Assembly: GCA_047975325.1 (NCBI GenBank)
Contig: JBKEDF010000015.1
Location: 6,972-70,971 of the forward strand
Length of the DNA: 64,000 bases
Direction of reading: 5' to 3'
Source: JBKEDF01 sp047975325
Lineage (GTDB): Bacteria; Pseudomonadota; Alphaproteobacteria; Rhodobacterales; Rhodobacteraceae
How positions within the stretch are numbered: position 1 is the first letter of the stretch; the number at the start of each line of letters is the position of its first letter. The translations under genes and the position numbers were made by a program. The notes below the pieces were generated by a model, which saw nothing but the letters and a program-made list of their open reading frames with translations, was not told the DNA's origin and searched no databases. Shown here in pieces: positions 52,560 through 60,629 of the stretch.

Positions 52560-55500
52560 TCCGCTGCCTCCACGTTCCGGGTTGCGGGCTGCTTGACCGG
52601 TTCATCAAGCCAATCGATGGTTGTCAGCTTGCGAACGATGACAAATTCGTCACGGTTCGATCCGACCGTGCCGTAATAGTTGAACCCATAGGAAAGCTGG
52701 GCGTAGCCACCGATCATATGGGTGGGTTTCAGAACCGTCCGCGTCACGGAATTGTGGATCCCGCCACGATTGCCGGTAATCTGGCTGCCGGGTGTATTCA
52801 CGATCTTTTCCTGTGCGTGATACATGAACATCGTACCTTCACGCATCCGCTGGCTGACCACCGCGCGGGCGGTAATGGCACCGTTGGAATTGAAAACCTC
52901 CACCCAGTCATTATCAACCAGCCCGGCCTTCCGGGCATCCACTTCCGACATCCAGACACAAGGTCCGCCGCGGTTCAGCGAAAGCATCAGAAGGTTATCC
53001 GAATAGGTGGAATGGATGCCCCATTTCTGGTGCGGGGTGATGAAGTTCAGTACCACATGTTTTTCCCCGTTGGCCAGTGATCTGGTCGCGGCCTCCCCCA
53101 CGGTCTTCAGATCGACCGGCGGACGCCAGGTGGCGAAACCCTCACCGAAGGCCAGCATCCATTCATGATCCTGATATAGCTGCTGACGGCCTGAAACGGT
53201 TCGCCAGGGGATCAGTTCATGAACATTGGTCCAGCCGGCATTATAGCAGACCTCCTCACTTTCGATCCCCGACCATGTGGGGGAGGAGATGATCTTGCGT
53301 GGCTGCGCGGCAATGTCGCGGAAGCGGATCTTTTCGTCTTCCTTGACCTCGGCCAGATGCTTGTGATCGAGCCCGGTGGCCTTGCCAAGCGCCTCCCATG
53401 CCTTGACCGCGACCTCGCCATTGGTTTCGGGCGCGAGCATCAGGATGACCTCGGCCGCGTCGATGGCGGTGTCGATCCTGGCCATGCCCTTGGTCGCGCC
53501 CTCATCGGTGACGGTGCCGTTCAGGGCCTGCAGGTGATGGACCTCTTCCTTGGTGTCCCAGCTGATCCCCTTGCCGCCATTGCCGACCTTTTCCATGAGC
53601 GGGCCAAGCGCGGTCAAGCGCTTGTAAAGGTTGGGGTAATCGCGGCTGACCTCGATATAGGCGGGGGCGGTTTCGCCGGGGATCAGATCGCATTCGCCCA
53701 GTTTCCAGTCGCGCACGATGGGCTGGGCGATCTCGCTGGCGCTGTCATGTTGCAGCGGCAACTGCACCACGTCGGTTTCCTCGCCCAAGACCTCGGGGGC
53801 CACTTCCGAGAACTTCTTGGCAATGGCCTTGAAGATCTCCCAGTCGGATTTCGACTCGTATGCCGGGTCGACCGCCGCCTGAAGCGGGTGAATGAACGGA
53901 TGCATGTCCGAGGTGTTCATATCGTCCTTTTCGTACCAGGACGCGGTGGGCAGAACGATATCGGAATAGACCGCCGTGGTGGACATGCGGAAATCGAGCG
54001 TGACCAGCAGGTCCAGCTTGCCCTCGGGGGCATCGTCATGCCAGACGGCTTCGACCGGCTTCTGGCGACCCTCGGCCCCCAGATCCTTGCCCAGAACGCC
54101 GTGATCGGTGCCCAGCAGGTGCTTGAGGAAATATTCATGCCCCTTGCCCGAGGACCCCAGCAGGTTCGAGCGCCAGACGAACAGGTTGCGCGGCCAGTTC
54201 TCGGGCGCATCCGGGTCTTCGCAGGACATTTGCAGATCGCCCGATTTCAGGCGCTCGGCCACATAGTCCCTGACCGGCACGCCGGCCTCTTTGGCGGCGC
54301 GGCCCACTTCCAGCGGGTTGGTGCGCAGCTGCGGCGCCGATGGCAGCCAGCCCATCCGCTCGGCGCGGATATTATAGTCGATCAGGCTGAGCTTGTTCCA
54401 TTCGCCCTTGGGCGCGGTGGGTGACAGCAGCTCGGACGAGCTGACCGTCTCATAACGCCATTGATCGGTATGGGCATACCATGCGCTGGTCGAATTCATG
54501 TGACGCGGCGGGCGCGCCCAGTCCAGCGCAAAGGCCAGCGCCGTCCAGCCGGTTTGCGGGCGCAGTTTTTCCTGACCCACATAATGCGCCCAGCCGCCGC
54601 CGGACTGACCGACGCAGCCGCACATGACAAGCATGTTGATGACGGCGCGATAGTTCATATCCATGTGGAACCAGTGGTTCATCGCGGCGCCGATAATGAC
54701 CATCGAGCGGCCATTGGTCTTTTCGGCATTATCCGCGAATTCACGGGCGACCTGAATGATCTTGTCGCGGCGCACGCCGGTGATGCGCTCGGCCCATGCG
54801 GGCGTGAACGGCACATCGGCATCATAGTCATTGGCGACATTCGCGCCGCCCAGCCCACGGTCGAGGCTGTAATTGGCGCAAAGCAGATCGAAGACGGTGG
54901 TGACCAGCGCCTCGCTGCCATCGGCCAGCGTGATGCGCTTGGCCGGGACATTGCGCGTCAGCACGTCGCCGCGGTCGTCGACCTCGAAGCCATTGGTCGC
55001 GGCCCCCCCGAAATAGGGGAAATCGACCGCTGCAACCTCGTCGTGATCCTCTTCGAGGATCAGGCTCATCTTCAGGCTGACATCGGCGGAAGCGGCCTTT
55101 TCCTCAAGGTTCCACTGGCCTTTTTCATTGCCCCAGCGGAAGCCGACCGAGCCGTTGGGCACGACCAGATCGCCGCTGTTCTCGTCCAGCGCGACGGTCT
55201 TCCATTCGGGGTTGATCGTCTGGCCCAGCCCGTCGGCCAGATCGGCGGCGCGCAGCTGCCGGCCCGGTACCAGCCGGTCGCCCTGCTCGTCCAGACGCAC
55301 CAGCATGGGCATGTCGGAATAGCGGCGGCAATAATCCTCGAAATAGGGGACCTGACGATCCAGATGGAACTCGCGCAGGATGACATGGCCAAAGGCCATG
55401 CCGATGGCGGTATCCGTGCCCTGCTTGGCGTTCAGCCAGATATCGCCGAATTTCGCGGCTTCGGAATAGTCCGGGCAGATGACGGCCGATTTCGTGCCCT

Positions 55501-55678
55501 TGTAGCGGGCTTCGGTATAGAAATGCGCGTCCGGCGTGCGCGTCTGGGGCACGTTCGACCCCCAGAGCAGCAGATAGCCCGCATTATACCAATCCGCCGA
55601 TTCCGGCACGTCGGTCTGTTCGCCCCAGACCTGCGGCGAGGCGGGCGGAAGGTCGCAATACCAGTCGTAAAACGACAT
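52556..55678 (-). CDS. narG: Respiratory nitrate reductase alpha subunit, main part (after in-frame TGA)
   Basis: Catalytic molybdenum subunit that reduces nitrate to nitrite facing the cytoplasm. This 1040-codon part is in the same frame as the preceding 213 codons and is separated from them by one TGA. It begins MSFYDWYCDLPPASPQVWGE, holding the Asp of SFYDWYCD that coordinates molybdenum, and continues through GSNVPQTRTPDAHF, FGGAATNGFEVDDRGDV, MNYRAVINMLVMCGCVGQSG, LLGSSGKGHEYFLKH, KDDMNTSDMHPFIHP and FLTPHQKWGIHSTYSDN-type blocks to IDWLDEPVKQ. Added to the upstream part, the total is about 1,254, close to E. coli NarG (1,247). No second lesion is visible, so the gene is otherwise intact. 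Confidence 0.93.
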   Translation of the reverse strand: MSFYDWYCDLPPASPQVWGEQTDVPESADWYNAGYLLLWGSNVPQTRTPDAHFYTEARYKGTKSAVICPDYSEAAKFGDIWLNAKQGTDTAIGMAFGHVILREFHLDRQVPYFEDYCRRYSDMPMLVRLDEQGDRLVPGRQLRAADLADGLGQTINPEWKTVALDENSGDLVVPNGSVGFRWGNEKGQWNLEEKAASADVSLKMSLILEEDHDEVAAVDFPYFGGAATNGFEVDDRGDVLTRNVPAKRITLADGSEALVTTVFDLLCANYSLDRGLGGANVANDYDADVPFTPAWAERITGVRRDKIIQVAREFADNAEKTNGRSMVIIGAAMNHWFHMDMNYRAVINMLVMCGCVGQSGGGWAHYVGQEKLRPQTGWTALAFALDWARPPRHMNSTSAWYAHTDQWRYETVSSSELLSPTAPKGEWNKLSLIDYNIRAERMGWLPSAPQLRTNPLEVGRAAKEAGVPVRDYVAERLKSGDLQMSCEDPDAPENWPRNLFVWRSNLLGSSGKGHEYFLKHLLGTDHGVLGKDLGAEGRQKPVEAVWHDDAPEGKLDLLVTLDFRMSTTAVYSDIVLPTASWYEKDDMNTSDMHPFIHPLQAAVDPAYESKSDWEIFKAIAKKFSEVAPEVLGEETDVVQLPLQHDSASEIAQPIVRDWKLGECDLIPGETAPAYIEVSRDYPNLYKRLTALGPLMEKVGNGGKGISWDTKEEVHHLQALNGTVTDEGATKGMARIDTAIDAAEVILMLAPETNGEVAVKAWEALGKATGLDHKHLAEVKEDEKIRFRDIAAQPRKIISSPTWSGIESEEVCYNAGWTNVHELIPWRTVSGRQQLYQDHEWMLAFGEGFATWRPPVDLKTVGEAATRSLANGEKHVVLNFITPHQKWGIHSTYSDNLLMLSLNRGGPCVWMSEVDARKAGLVDNDWVEVFNSNGAITARAVVSQRMREGTMFMYHAQEKIVNTPGSQITGNRGGIHNSVTRTVLKPTHMIGGYAQLSYGFNYYGTVGSNRDEFVIVRKLTTIDWLDEPVKQPATRNVEAAE

Positions 55679-55681
55679 TCA
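55679..55681 (-). other. In-frame TGA at a conserved NarG Cys position
   Basis: The codon between LLGGT and MSFYDWYCD is TGA. In NarG proteins I remember, including E. coli (LIGGTCLSFYDWYCD), this position is Cys. A single base change from TGC gives TGA. The next codon is ATG where the family has Leu or Met, so a translating ribosome would meet TGAATG. It may be a stop, a reinitiation point, a recoded codon or a sequence error; see the finding. Confidence 0.85.
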
Positions 55682-56320
55682 GGTGCCGCCCAGAAGCGAC
55701 AGATACCGCGTGCCCGCCGCATAAGAGATCATCGACATGGCCGGGATCGGCGAAAAGCCGAAGACCCGGTCGGGGCCATATTTCTTGGTCGTATAGGCGT
55801 TGGCGGCCCCGATGATCTCGGTCACCTCGTCCCAGGTGGCGCGCACAAAGCCGCCCTTGCCGCGGATGCGGGTATAGCTTTCGCGTTCCGCCGGGTCGTT
55901 CTGGATCGATTCCCATGCCGCGACCGGGGTCATATAGGCGCGTTTGGCGCGCCACAGTTTCATCAGCCGGCCACGGATCAGCGGGTTTTTCACCCGGTTC
56001 GCGGAATAAAGATACCAGCTGTACGACGCACCGCGCGCACAGCCGCGCGGCTCGTGATTGGGCAGATCGGGCCGCGTGCGCGGATAGTCGGTCTGCTGGG
56101 TTTCCCAGGTCACGATGCCGGATTTGACATAGATCTTCCACGAACAGGACCCGGTGCAGTTCACCCCATGGGTCGAACGCACGATCTTGTCGTGACGCCA
56201 GCGCGAGCGATAGGCGTCTTCCCAGTCGCGGTTCTCGGTTGTGGTCTGGCCATGCCCATCCGCGAAAGTGTCCTTGCGGTTACTTTTCAGGAAGTTCAGG
56301 CGATCCAGAAGATGGCTCAT
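55679..56320 (-). CDS. narG: Respiratory nitrate reductase alpha subunit, N-terminal part (ends at TGA)
   Basis: First 213 codons of NarG: MSHLLDRLNFLKSNRKDTF, FADGHGQTTTENRDWEDAYR, and the FS0 [4Fe-4S] ligands in STHGVNCTGSCSWKIYVKSG (His and two Cys) and the fourth at NHEPRGCARGASYSWYLYS. GPDRVFGFSPIPAMSM ends it. Without the C-terminal part this fragment would hold the FS0 ligands but no molybdenum pocket. The start ATG has AAGGAG eight bases upstream and follows narK by 21 bases. The stretch agrees with the family without gaps. Confidence 0.93.
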   Translation of the reverse strand: MSHLLDRLNFLKSNRKDTFADGHGQTTTENRDWEDAYRSRWRHDKIVRSTHGVNCTGSCSWKIYVKSGIVTWETQQTDYPRTRPDLPNHEPRGCARGASYSWYLYSANRVKNPLIRGRLMKLWRAKRAYMTPVAAWESIQNDPAERESYTRIRGKGGFVRATWDEVTEIIGAANAYTTKKYGPDRVFGFSPIPAMSMISYAAGTRYLSLLGGT

Positions 56321-56341
56321 TTTGCTTTCTCCTTGGGGGAT

Positions 56342-59059
56342 TCAGGCAGCTTCAGGCACGGAGACAGGTGCCCGGCCGCGTTCGACGTCGTGCAGCAACC
56401 CACCCGGACGGGTGTAGTAGAACCATGTCACGACAAGACAGATGACGTAGAAGCCGAGGAAGGACCAAAGCGCGCCGACGGCCGATCCGGTCATTGCGAT
56501 CGAGCTGCCATAGGCTTTGGGAATGAAGAACCCGCCATAGGCCCCGATCGCGCTGGTAAAGGCGATAATGGCGGCGGATTCGCGGTCGGCCTGACGGCGG
56601 CGATCATCGGGCGCAAGATGGGGTTCGAGCCGGGCGACTTCCTTGCCCATGATCACGGGGATCATCTGGAAGGTCGAGGCATTGCCGACCCCGGTAAAGA
56701 AGAACAGCCCCATGAAGCCCGCGAAGAAGCCCCAGAACGACAGGCTTTGCAGCGCCGCGATCACCGCAAAGGTGCAGGCGATCATACCGGCAAAGACCCA
56801 GAAGGTGACCCTTGCACCGCCCATCCTGTCGGCCAGCCAGCCGGTTCCGGCACGGCTGAGCGCGCCGACCAGCGGGCCGAGGAACACGAATTGCAGCGCG
56901 TTCACCTCGGGGAAGGCCAGCTTGCTCAGCAGTGGGAAACCTGCCGAAAAGCCGATGAAACTGCCGAAAGTGCCGACGTAGAGCAGGCACATGATCCAGT
57001 TATGCTTGCGCGAAAAGATGATGGCCTGTTCGCGGAAGCTGGATTTGGCATCGGCAATGTCGTTCATGCCCAGCCATGCCGCGACCGTCGCCAGAAAGAT
57101 GAACGGAACCCAGACAAAGCCCGCATTCTGCACCCAGAGCTGGCCGCCATCGGTCAGTTCCTGCGGCGCGCCGCCAAGAGCGCCAAAGACACCGGCGGTG
57201 ATCACCAGCGGCACGATGAACTGCATCACCGAGACGCCGAGATTGCCCAGACCCGCATTCAGGGCCAGCGCATTACCCTTTTCCGCCTTGGGAAAGAAGA
57301 AGCTGATATTGGCCATGGAGGATGCGAAATTCGCGCCGCCAAAACCGCATAGCAGGGCCAGCACGGTGAAGATGAAATAGGGGGTTTCGGGGTTCTGCAC
57401 CGCATAGCCGATGCCCATGGCCGGGATCAGCAGCGAAGCGGTCGAGAGCGTGGTCCACAGCCTGCCGCCAAAGATCGGCACCATGAAGCTGTAGAAGATC
57501 CGCAGCGTCGCGCCCGACAGCGCAGGCAGCGCCGCCAGCCAGAACAGCTGGTCTTGCGAGAAGTTGAAGCCGATGGCGGGCAGCCGGGCGACGACGACCG
57601 ACCAGACCATCCAGACCGAAAAGGCCAGCAGCAAGGCCGGGATCGAGATCCACAGGTTGCGACTTGCGACCTTGCGGCCCTTGCTGGCCCAGAATTCCGG
57701 GTCCTCGGGGCGCCAGTCGTCCAGCGTGCGCGGCATGACCGTGCGCTCGGGGTCGTGAACGGCGGAAAGCTCGGCGAATGCGGGCAGCTTGTCCAGCTCC
57801 GGCCCCTTGGCCTGACGTTCCATGCTGCGGATCGAGAAATGCATCCACAGCGCCGAGACGATCACGACCGCCAGCAGCAGCACGAAGCAGGTGGTATAAA
57901 TGCCCGTCAGGTCGAGCAGCGCGCCGAAGATGATCGGCAGGATGAACCCGCCAAGCCCGCCGATCATGCCGACCAGACCACCGACCGAACCGACATGGTT
58001 CGGATAGTAGACGGGAATATGCTTATAGACGGCGGCCTTGCCCAGGCTCATGAAGAAGCCAAGCGCGAAAAGCGTGATCACAAAGGGGATCAGCCCCATT
58101 TCGGTCGAAAACGAGATCGGGCCGTTCTTGCCCTGAATGACGTAATCGGTCGGCGGATAGGCCAGCATGAACAGCAGGATCGCCGAGAAACCAAAGGTCC
58201 AGTACATGACCGAACGCGCGCCGAAGCGATCTGACAGCACGCCGCCATAGGCGCGGAAGACGCTGGCCGACAGGCTGAAGGCGGCGGCGCAGAAACCGGC
58301 GATGCGGATATCGATGCCGTAAACATCGGTCAGGTAATGCGGCAGCCACAGCGCCAGCGCGACAAACCCGCCGAAGACAAAGAAATAATACAGCGAGAAG
58401 CGCCAGACCTGCTGGTTCTTGAGCGGTGCGAACTGCTCGGCCAGCGAGGGGGCCTTGATGCCCTGTTCCCGGCGCTTGCGGAATTCCGGGTCATCCTTGG
58501 CCAGAAAGAAAAAGGCCACGCCCATCAGTGCGATGGCGGCGGCCCAGATATGCGCGACGGCTTCCCAGCCCCATGCGACCAGCACGAAGGGCGCAAGGAA
58601 CTTGGTTACCGCCGCGCCGACATTGCCCATCCCGAAAATGCCAAGAGCGGTCCCCTGCTTGCCAGCCGGAAACCATTTCGAGACATAGGCAACGCCGATG
58701 ATGAACGACCCGCCGGCAAGCCCGACGCCAAGCGCGGCCAGCAGAAAGGTCGTATAGCTGTCGGCCCAGGTCAGCACCCAGGTCGCGATCCCGGTCAGGA
58801 TCATTTGCAGCGAAAAGACCAGTCGGCCGCCATAGCGCTCGGTCCAGACGCCTAGAATAATGCGGGTCAATGCACCGCTGAGGATCGGGGTTGCAATGAG
58901 AACGCCATACTGGAATTCGCTGAGGCCAAGCTGATCCTTGATCGCAAGACCGATGATCGAAAATATCGTCCAAACGGCGAAGCACAGCGTGAAGGCGAAG
59001 GTGCTGAGCCACAGCGCCTTTTTCTGTTCACTCGCGGACGCATCGATGTGATGCAGCAT
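56342..59059 (-). CDS. narK: Fused NarK1-NarK2 nitrate/nitrite transporter
   Basis: Two MFS nitrate/nitrite porters in one 905-residue protein, about 24 membrane helices. The first half (about 1-430) shows GVLIATPILSGALTRIILGV and the nitrate signature GMGNVGAAVTKFLAP; the second half (about 480-905) has FWLAALPALSGATLRIFYSF and LALNAGLGNLGVSVMQF. In Paracoccus denitrificans this fused NarK couples nitrate/proton symport to nitrate/nitrite exchange; the same is likely here. The frame is open to 59149 but that would run through the FNR box; the ATG at 59059 is preferred. First gene of the nar operon. Confidence 0.93.
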   Translation of the reverse strand: MLHHIDASASEQKKALWLSTFAFTLCFAVWTIFSIIGLAIKDQLGLSEFQYGVLIATPILSGALTRIILGVWTERYGGRLVFSLQMILTGIATWVLTWADSYTTFLLAALGVGLAGGSFIIGVAYVSKWFPAGKQGTALGIFGMGNVGAAVTKFLAPFVLVAWGWEAVAHIWAAAIALMGVAFFFLAKDDPEFRKRREQGIKAPSLAEQFAPLKNQQVWRFSLYYFFVFGGFVALALWLPHYLTDVYGIDIRIAGFCAAAFSLSASVFRAYGGVLSDRFGARSVMYWTFGFSAILLFMLAYPPTDYVIQGKNGPISFSTEMGLIPFVITLFALGFFMSLGKAAVYKHIPVYYPNHVGSVGGLVGMIGGLGGFILPIIFGALLDLTGIYTTCFVLLLAVVIVSALWMHFSIRSMERQAKGPELDKLPAFAELSAVHDPERTVMPRTLDDWRPEDPEFWASKGRKVASRNLWISIPALLLAFSVWMVWSVVVARLPAIGFNFSQDQLFWLAALPALSGATLRIFYSFMVPIFGGRLWTTLSTASLLIPAMGIGYAVQNPETPYFIFTVLALLCGFGGANFASSMANISFFFPKAEKGNALALNAGLGNLGVSVMQFIVPLVITAGVFGALGGAPQELTDGGQLWVQNAGFVWVPFIFLATVAAWLGMNDIADAKSSFREQAIIFSRKHNWIMCLLYVGTFGSFIGFSAGFPLLSKLAFPEVNALQFVFLGPLVGALSRAGTGWLADRMGGARVTFWVFAGMIACTFAVIAALQSLSFWGFFAGFMGLFFFTGVGNASTFQMIPVIMGKEVARLEPHLAPDDRRRQADRESAAIIAFTSAIGAYGGFFIPKAYGSSIAMTGSAVGALWSFLGFYVICLVVTWFYYTRPGGLLHDVERGRAPVSVPEAA

Positions 59060-59131
59060 GCTTTCCTGCACCTTTCCGCTTGCGGTTGCTAGCGTTGAGA
59101 CAGTCCAAACATTCTTCTGGTCGTAAGTGAC

Positions 59132-59145
59132 TTGATCTGTATCAA
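59132..59145 (-). promoter_or_regulatory. Perfect FNR-type box upstream of narK
   Basis: TTGATCTGTATCAA matches the TTGATNNNNATCAA consensus of FNR and the related NNR/NarR regulators at every fixed position. The centre lies about 79 bases upstream of the narK ATG, so a start site about 41 bases downstream of the centre would leave a normal leader. It implies that the nar operon is switched on by oxygen limitation, or by nitrate/nitrite through NarR. Confidence 0.85.
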
Positions 59146-59269
59146 GCAAACGGCAATTTTATCGGAAATCAACCCCGAATTATCGATCTGCGTTTTGAGA
59201 GTTGCTCTCCACCGGATTGAAATCCGTGAGTCACTGGGGAGCTATGGGAGAAAGTTGGTGACGCCTGAT

Positions 59270-59308
59270 CAGGCGGCGGCTTGAAGTTGGCGGTGACCGT
59301 CGCGGAAC
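59270..59308 (-). pseudogene. IS256-family transposase, C-terminal end (detached)
   Basis: Reads RDGHRQLQAAA followed by TGA. If the IS66 insertion is removed, it joins the LPEIIQGVEF stretch near 60622-60650 with no gap, giving LPEIIQGVEFRDGHRQLQAAA, the C-terminus of a common IS256 subgroup. The split exactly at the 8-bp duplication confirms the insertion point. Confidence 0.7.
59301..59308 (+). repeat. Target-site duplication of IS66, left copy
   Basis: CGCGGAAC immediately before the left IS66 end, identical to 60622-60629 just after the right end. Eight bases is the duplication length of the IS66 family. Confidence 0.85.
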
Positions 59309-59328
59309 GTAAGCGCTTTGCCGATCCC

Positions 59329-59565
59329 CTACGCGGCGATGCTTGACGGGATCTGGTAGTTCCAGGGCATGAGTGCGTCGATGCGGCTTTTGGGATGCCC
59401 ATCGAGCAACGCGCGCAAGGTGTCGGAGAGGTAGCTGACCGGATCGATGTCGCACATCTTGCAGTTTGCGATCAGGCTCGCGAGCAATGCCCAGTTTTCT
59501 GCTCCGACCTCGTGCCCCGCGAAGAGGGCGTTCTTGCGGTTCAGGGCCATCACCCGTTCATTCTG
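59329..59565 (-). pseudogene. tnpC: IS66 transposase TnpC, C-terminal fragment
   Basis: The frame reads NERVMALNRKNALFAGHEVG, CKMCDIDPVSYLSDTLRALL, GHPKSRIDALMPWNY and ends IPSSIAA, the usual C-terminus of IS66 TnpC (ALNRKNALFAG and SRIDxLLPW blocks). Everything upstream, including the catalytic DDE residues, is missing. Confidence 0.8.
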
Positions 59566-59567
59566 CC

Positions 59568-59936
59568 CATGTCGGGCAATTTGTTGAGGTGCATTATCGC
59601 TGGCACGCGCTTTTTGGCCGACAGTTTCGGGTCGAGCGTGTCGACCGACGTGCGTCCGGCCAGTTCGTCCACGTCGAGGTGCTGCCTGGCGTATTCATGG
59701 TCGTGGCAGCATGGATGCTCGACCCAAGGGCTTGCGCCGGCATGGAGCTTGGCACACCGCGCGTGTCACTCGCGGCCCTGTCAGATCTCGATGACCTTCT
59801 GAGTCGGCACGGTCTTCGGCGAAGCTCTTCCGGTGATCCCATGGCCGGAAAGGACCGATGCAAGGCCTGCCCATCAAGCCCTCATGCCCCAAGCAACTCC
59901 AGATGCAGTTCAACTCGAAGCGGTTGCGCGGGATGA
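59568..59936 (+). pseudogene. DUF5372 fragment of a recombinase cassette
   Basis: Plus-strand frame reading VGQFVEVHYRWHALFGRQFR, VERVDRRASGQFVHVEVLPG and AAWMLDPRACAGMELGTPRV, followed by LSRHGLRRSSSGDP, which is the DUF5372 pattern seen beside serine recombinases. The original start lies outside, cut at the junction with tnpC near 59566. The open frame continues past the likely true end into the next small gene in another frame. Confidence 0.6.
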
Positions 59937-60034
59937 GCCTTCAGGAGCGTCAGCAAGTGGTGACGTGCCTGGCCATTCTCCTGGCCGAAGCGGCGGGAGA
60001 AAGCGAACCGGAGGGAAGCGGTGATGGACGGTGA
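59903..60034 (+). CDS. Small protein of the recombinase cassette
   Basis: 43 codons, MQFNSKRLRGMSLQERQQVV then TCLAILLAEAAGE to GDGR. It overlaps the recombinase start by eleven bases. Small helical proteins of this kind precede VYVRQST recombinases in rhizobial and rhodobacterial mobile cassettes. The function is unknown, and it is probably inert here. Confidence 0.55.
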   Translation: MQFNSKRLRGMSLQERQQVVTCLAILLAEAAGESEPEGSGDGR

Positions 60035-60096
60035 TCTCCTCCCGCCGGCGATCCTGCAGCGCAAGGCGGTGGTCTATGTTCGTCAATCAACCCAAA
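60024..60096 (+). pseudogene. Serine recombinase, 24-codon N-terminal stub
   Basis: MDGDLLPPAILQRKAVVYVR then QSTQ carries the Y-V-R-Q-S motif with the nucleophilic Ser of the resolvase family. The homology stops at 60096, and the next base belongs to IS66 tnpA read on the other strand, so the junction is abrupt. Confidence 0.75.
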
Positions 60097-60534
60097 TCAT
60101 TGCGATGCTGCCCGGATCGCGCGGATCATTCGGGTTAATTGCGCTTCGTCGATATCCGGCGGAACATGCAGGGTCACACCATCAACCACCATCTCGATCC
60201 TGCCGGGTTTGATCGCACCGCCGCACCCTTTCGAGCTGGGTCCAAGCCCGCCGCGCTCCGGTTCCAAGACAAGCGCTGCGAACATCGGTTCGTCAGATGT
60301 CTCCGCAGGCAGCGCCAGCGCGCCGGCCATCAGCTTCTTGCGCCAGTCATAGACCTGCCAGCGGGTCACCGCGTGCCGACGCGCCACATCAGAAACCTTC
60401 GCTCCGGGCGCCATGCTTTCCGCCGCGATCCGCGCCCGTTCCGCCTCGCTCCGCATTCGCCGGCCCGACCGGCCCTCGTAAACCTCGATCCTGCCCGCGT
60501 AGCCATCCGCTGAGCCGCCTAAAGAGCCGTCCAT
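60097..60534 (-). CDS. tnpA: IS66 family TnpA
   Basis: 145 residues, IS66 accessory protein with a helix-turn-helix: RIAAESMAPGAKVSDVARRH and AVTRWQVYDWRKKLMAGALA near 40-75. It ends MIRAIRAASQ-TGA and appears complete. TnpB should start at the overlapping ATG but is cut after two codons by the recombinase fragment. TnpA alone does not transpose. Confidence 0.85.
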   Translation of the reverse strand: MDGSLGGSADGYAGRIEVYEGRSGRRMRSEAERARIAAESMAPGAKVSDVARRHAVTRWQVYDWRKKLMAGALALPAETSDEPMFAALVLEPERGGLGPSSKGCGGAIKPGRIEMVVDGVTLHVPPDIDEAQLTRMIRAIRAASQ

Positions 60535-60621
60535 TTTGCCGTCCTCTCCTATGCCTCATCTCGGCACAGCACTCCCACAGATGATCCCAGAGCGGCAGGA
60601 GGGGTTCGGCAAAGCGCTTAC

Positions 60622-60629
60622 CGCGGAAC
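60622..60629 (+). repeat. Target-site duplication of IS66, right copy
   Basis: CGCGGAAC, identical to the left copy at 59301-59308, directly after the IS66 end. Confidence 0.85.

Larger units (their letters stand above)
59309..60621 (-). mobile_element. IS66-family element with replaced interior
   Basis: Terminal inverted repeats of about 22 bases with one mismatch: GTAAGCGCTTTGCCGATCCC at 59309 inward and, on the other strand, GTAAGCGCTTTGCCGAACCC at 60621 inward. IS66 ends start with GTAA. A perfect 8-bp duplication CGCGGAAC flanks it. Intact IS66 elements run about 2.5 kb with tnpA, tnpB and tnpC. Here tnpA is complete and only the last part of tnpC remains; the rest is replaced by plus-strand DNA from a DUF5372/serine-recombinase cassette, so the element cannot move by itself. 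Confidence 0.85.

Noticed and set aside
55620..55680. A bacterial SECIS element after the narG TGA
   Set aside because: The clearest hairpins are GTCG-TTTTA-CGAC only three bases after the TGA and a weak TGCG..CGCA pairing further on; neither shows the expected spacing with a GGU-type loop. Not ruled out by computation, but not supported by eye.
52556..59059. A different base composition for narG and narK suggesting recent transfer
   Set aside because: Counts on a few 60-base lines of narH and narG gave similar GC (about 55-60%). Any difference in codon choice is too small to claim by eye.
59160..59180. A second FNR-like site upstream of the first
   Set aside because: TTGATTTCCGATAA has a good left half but only two of five right-half positions.
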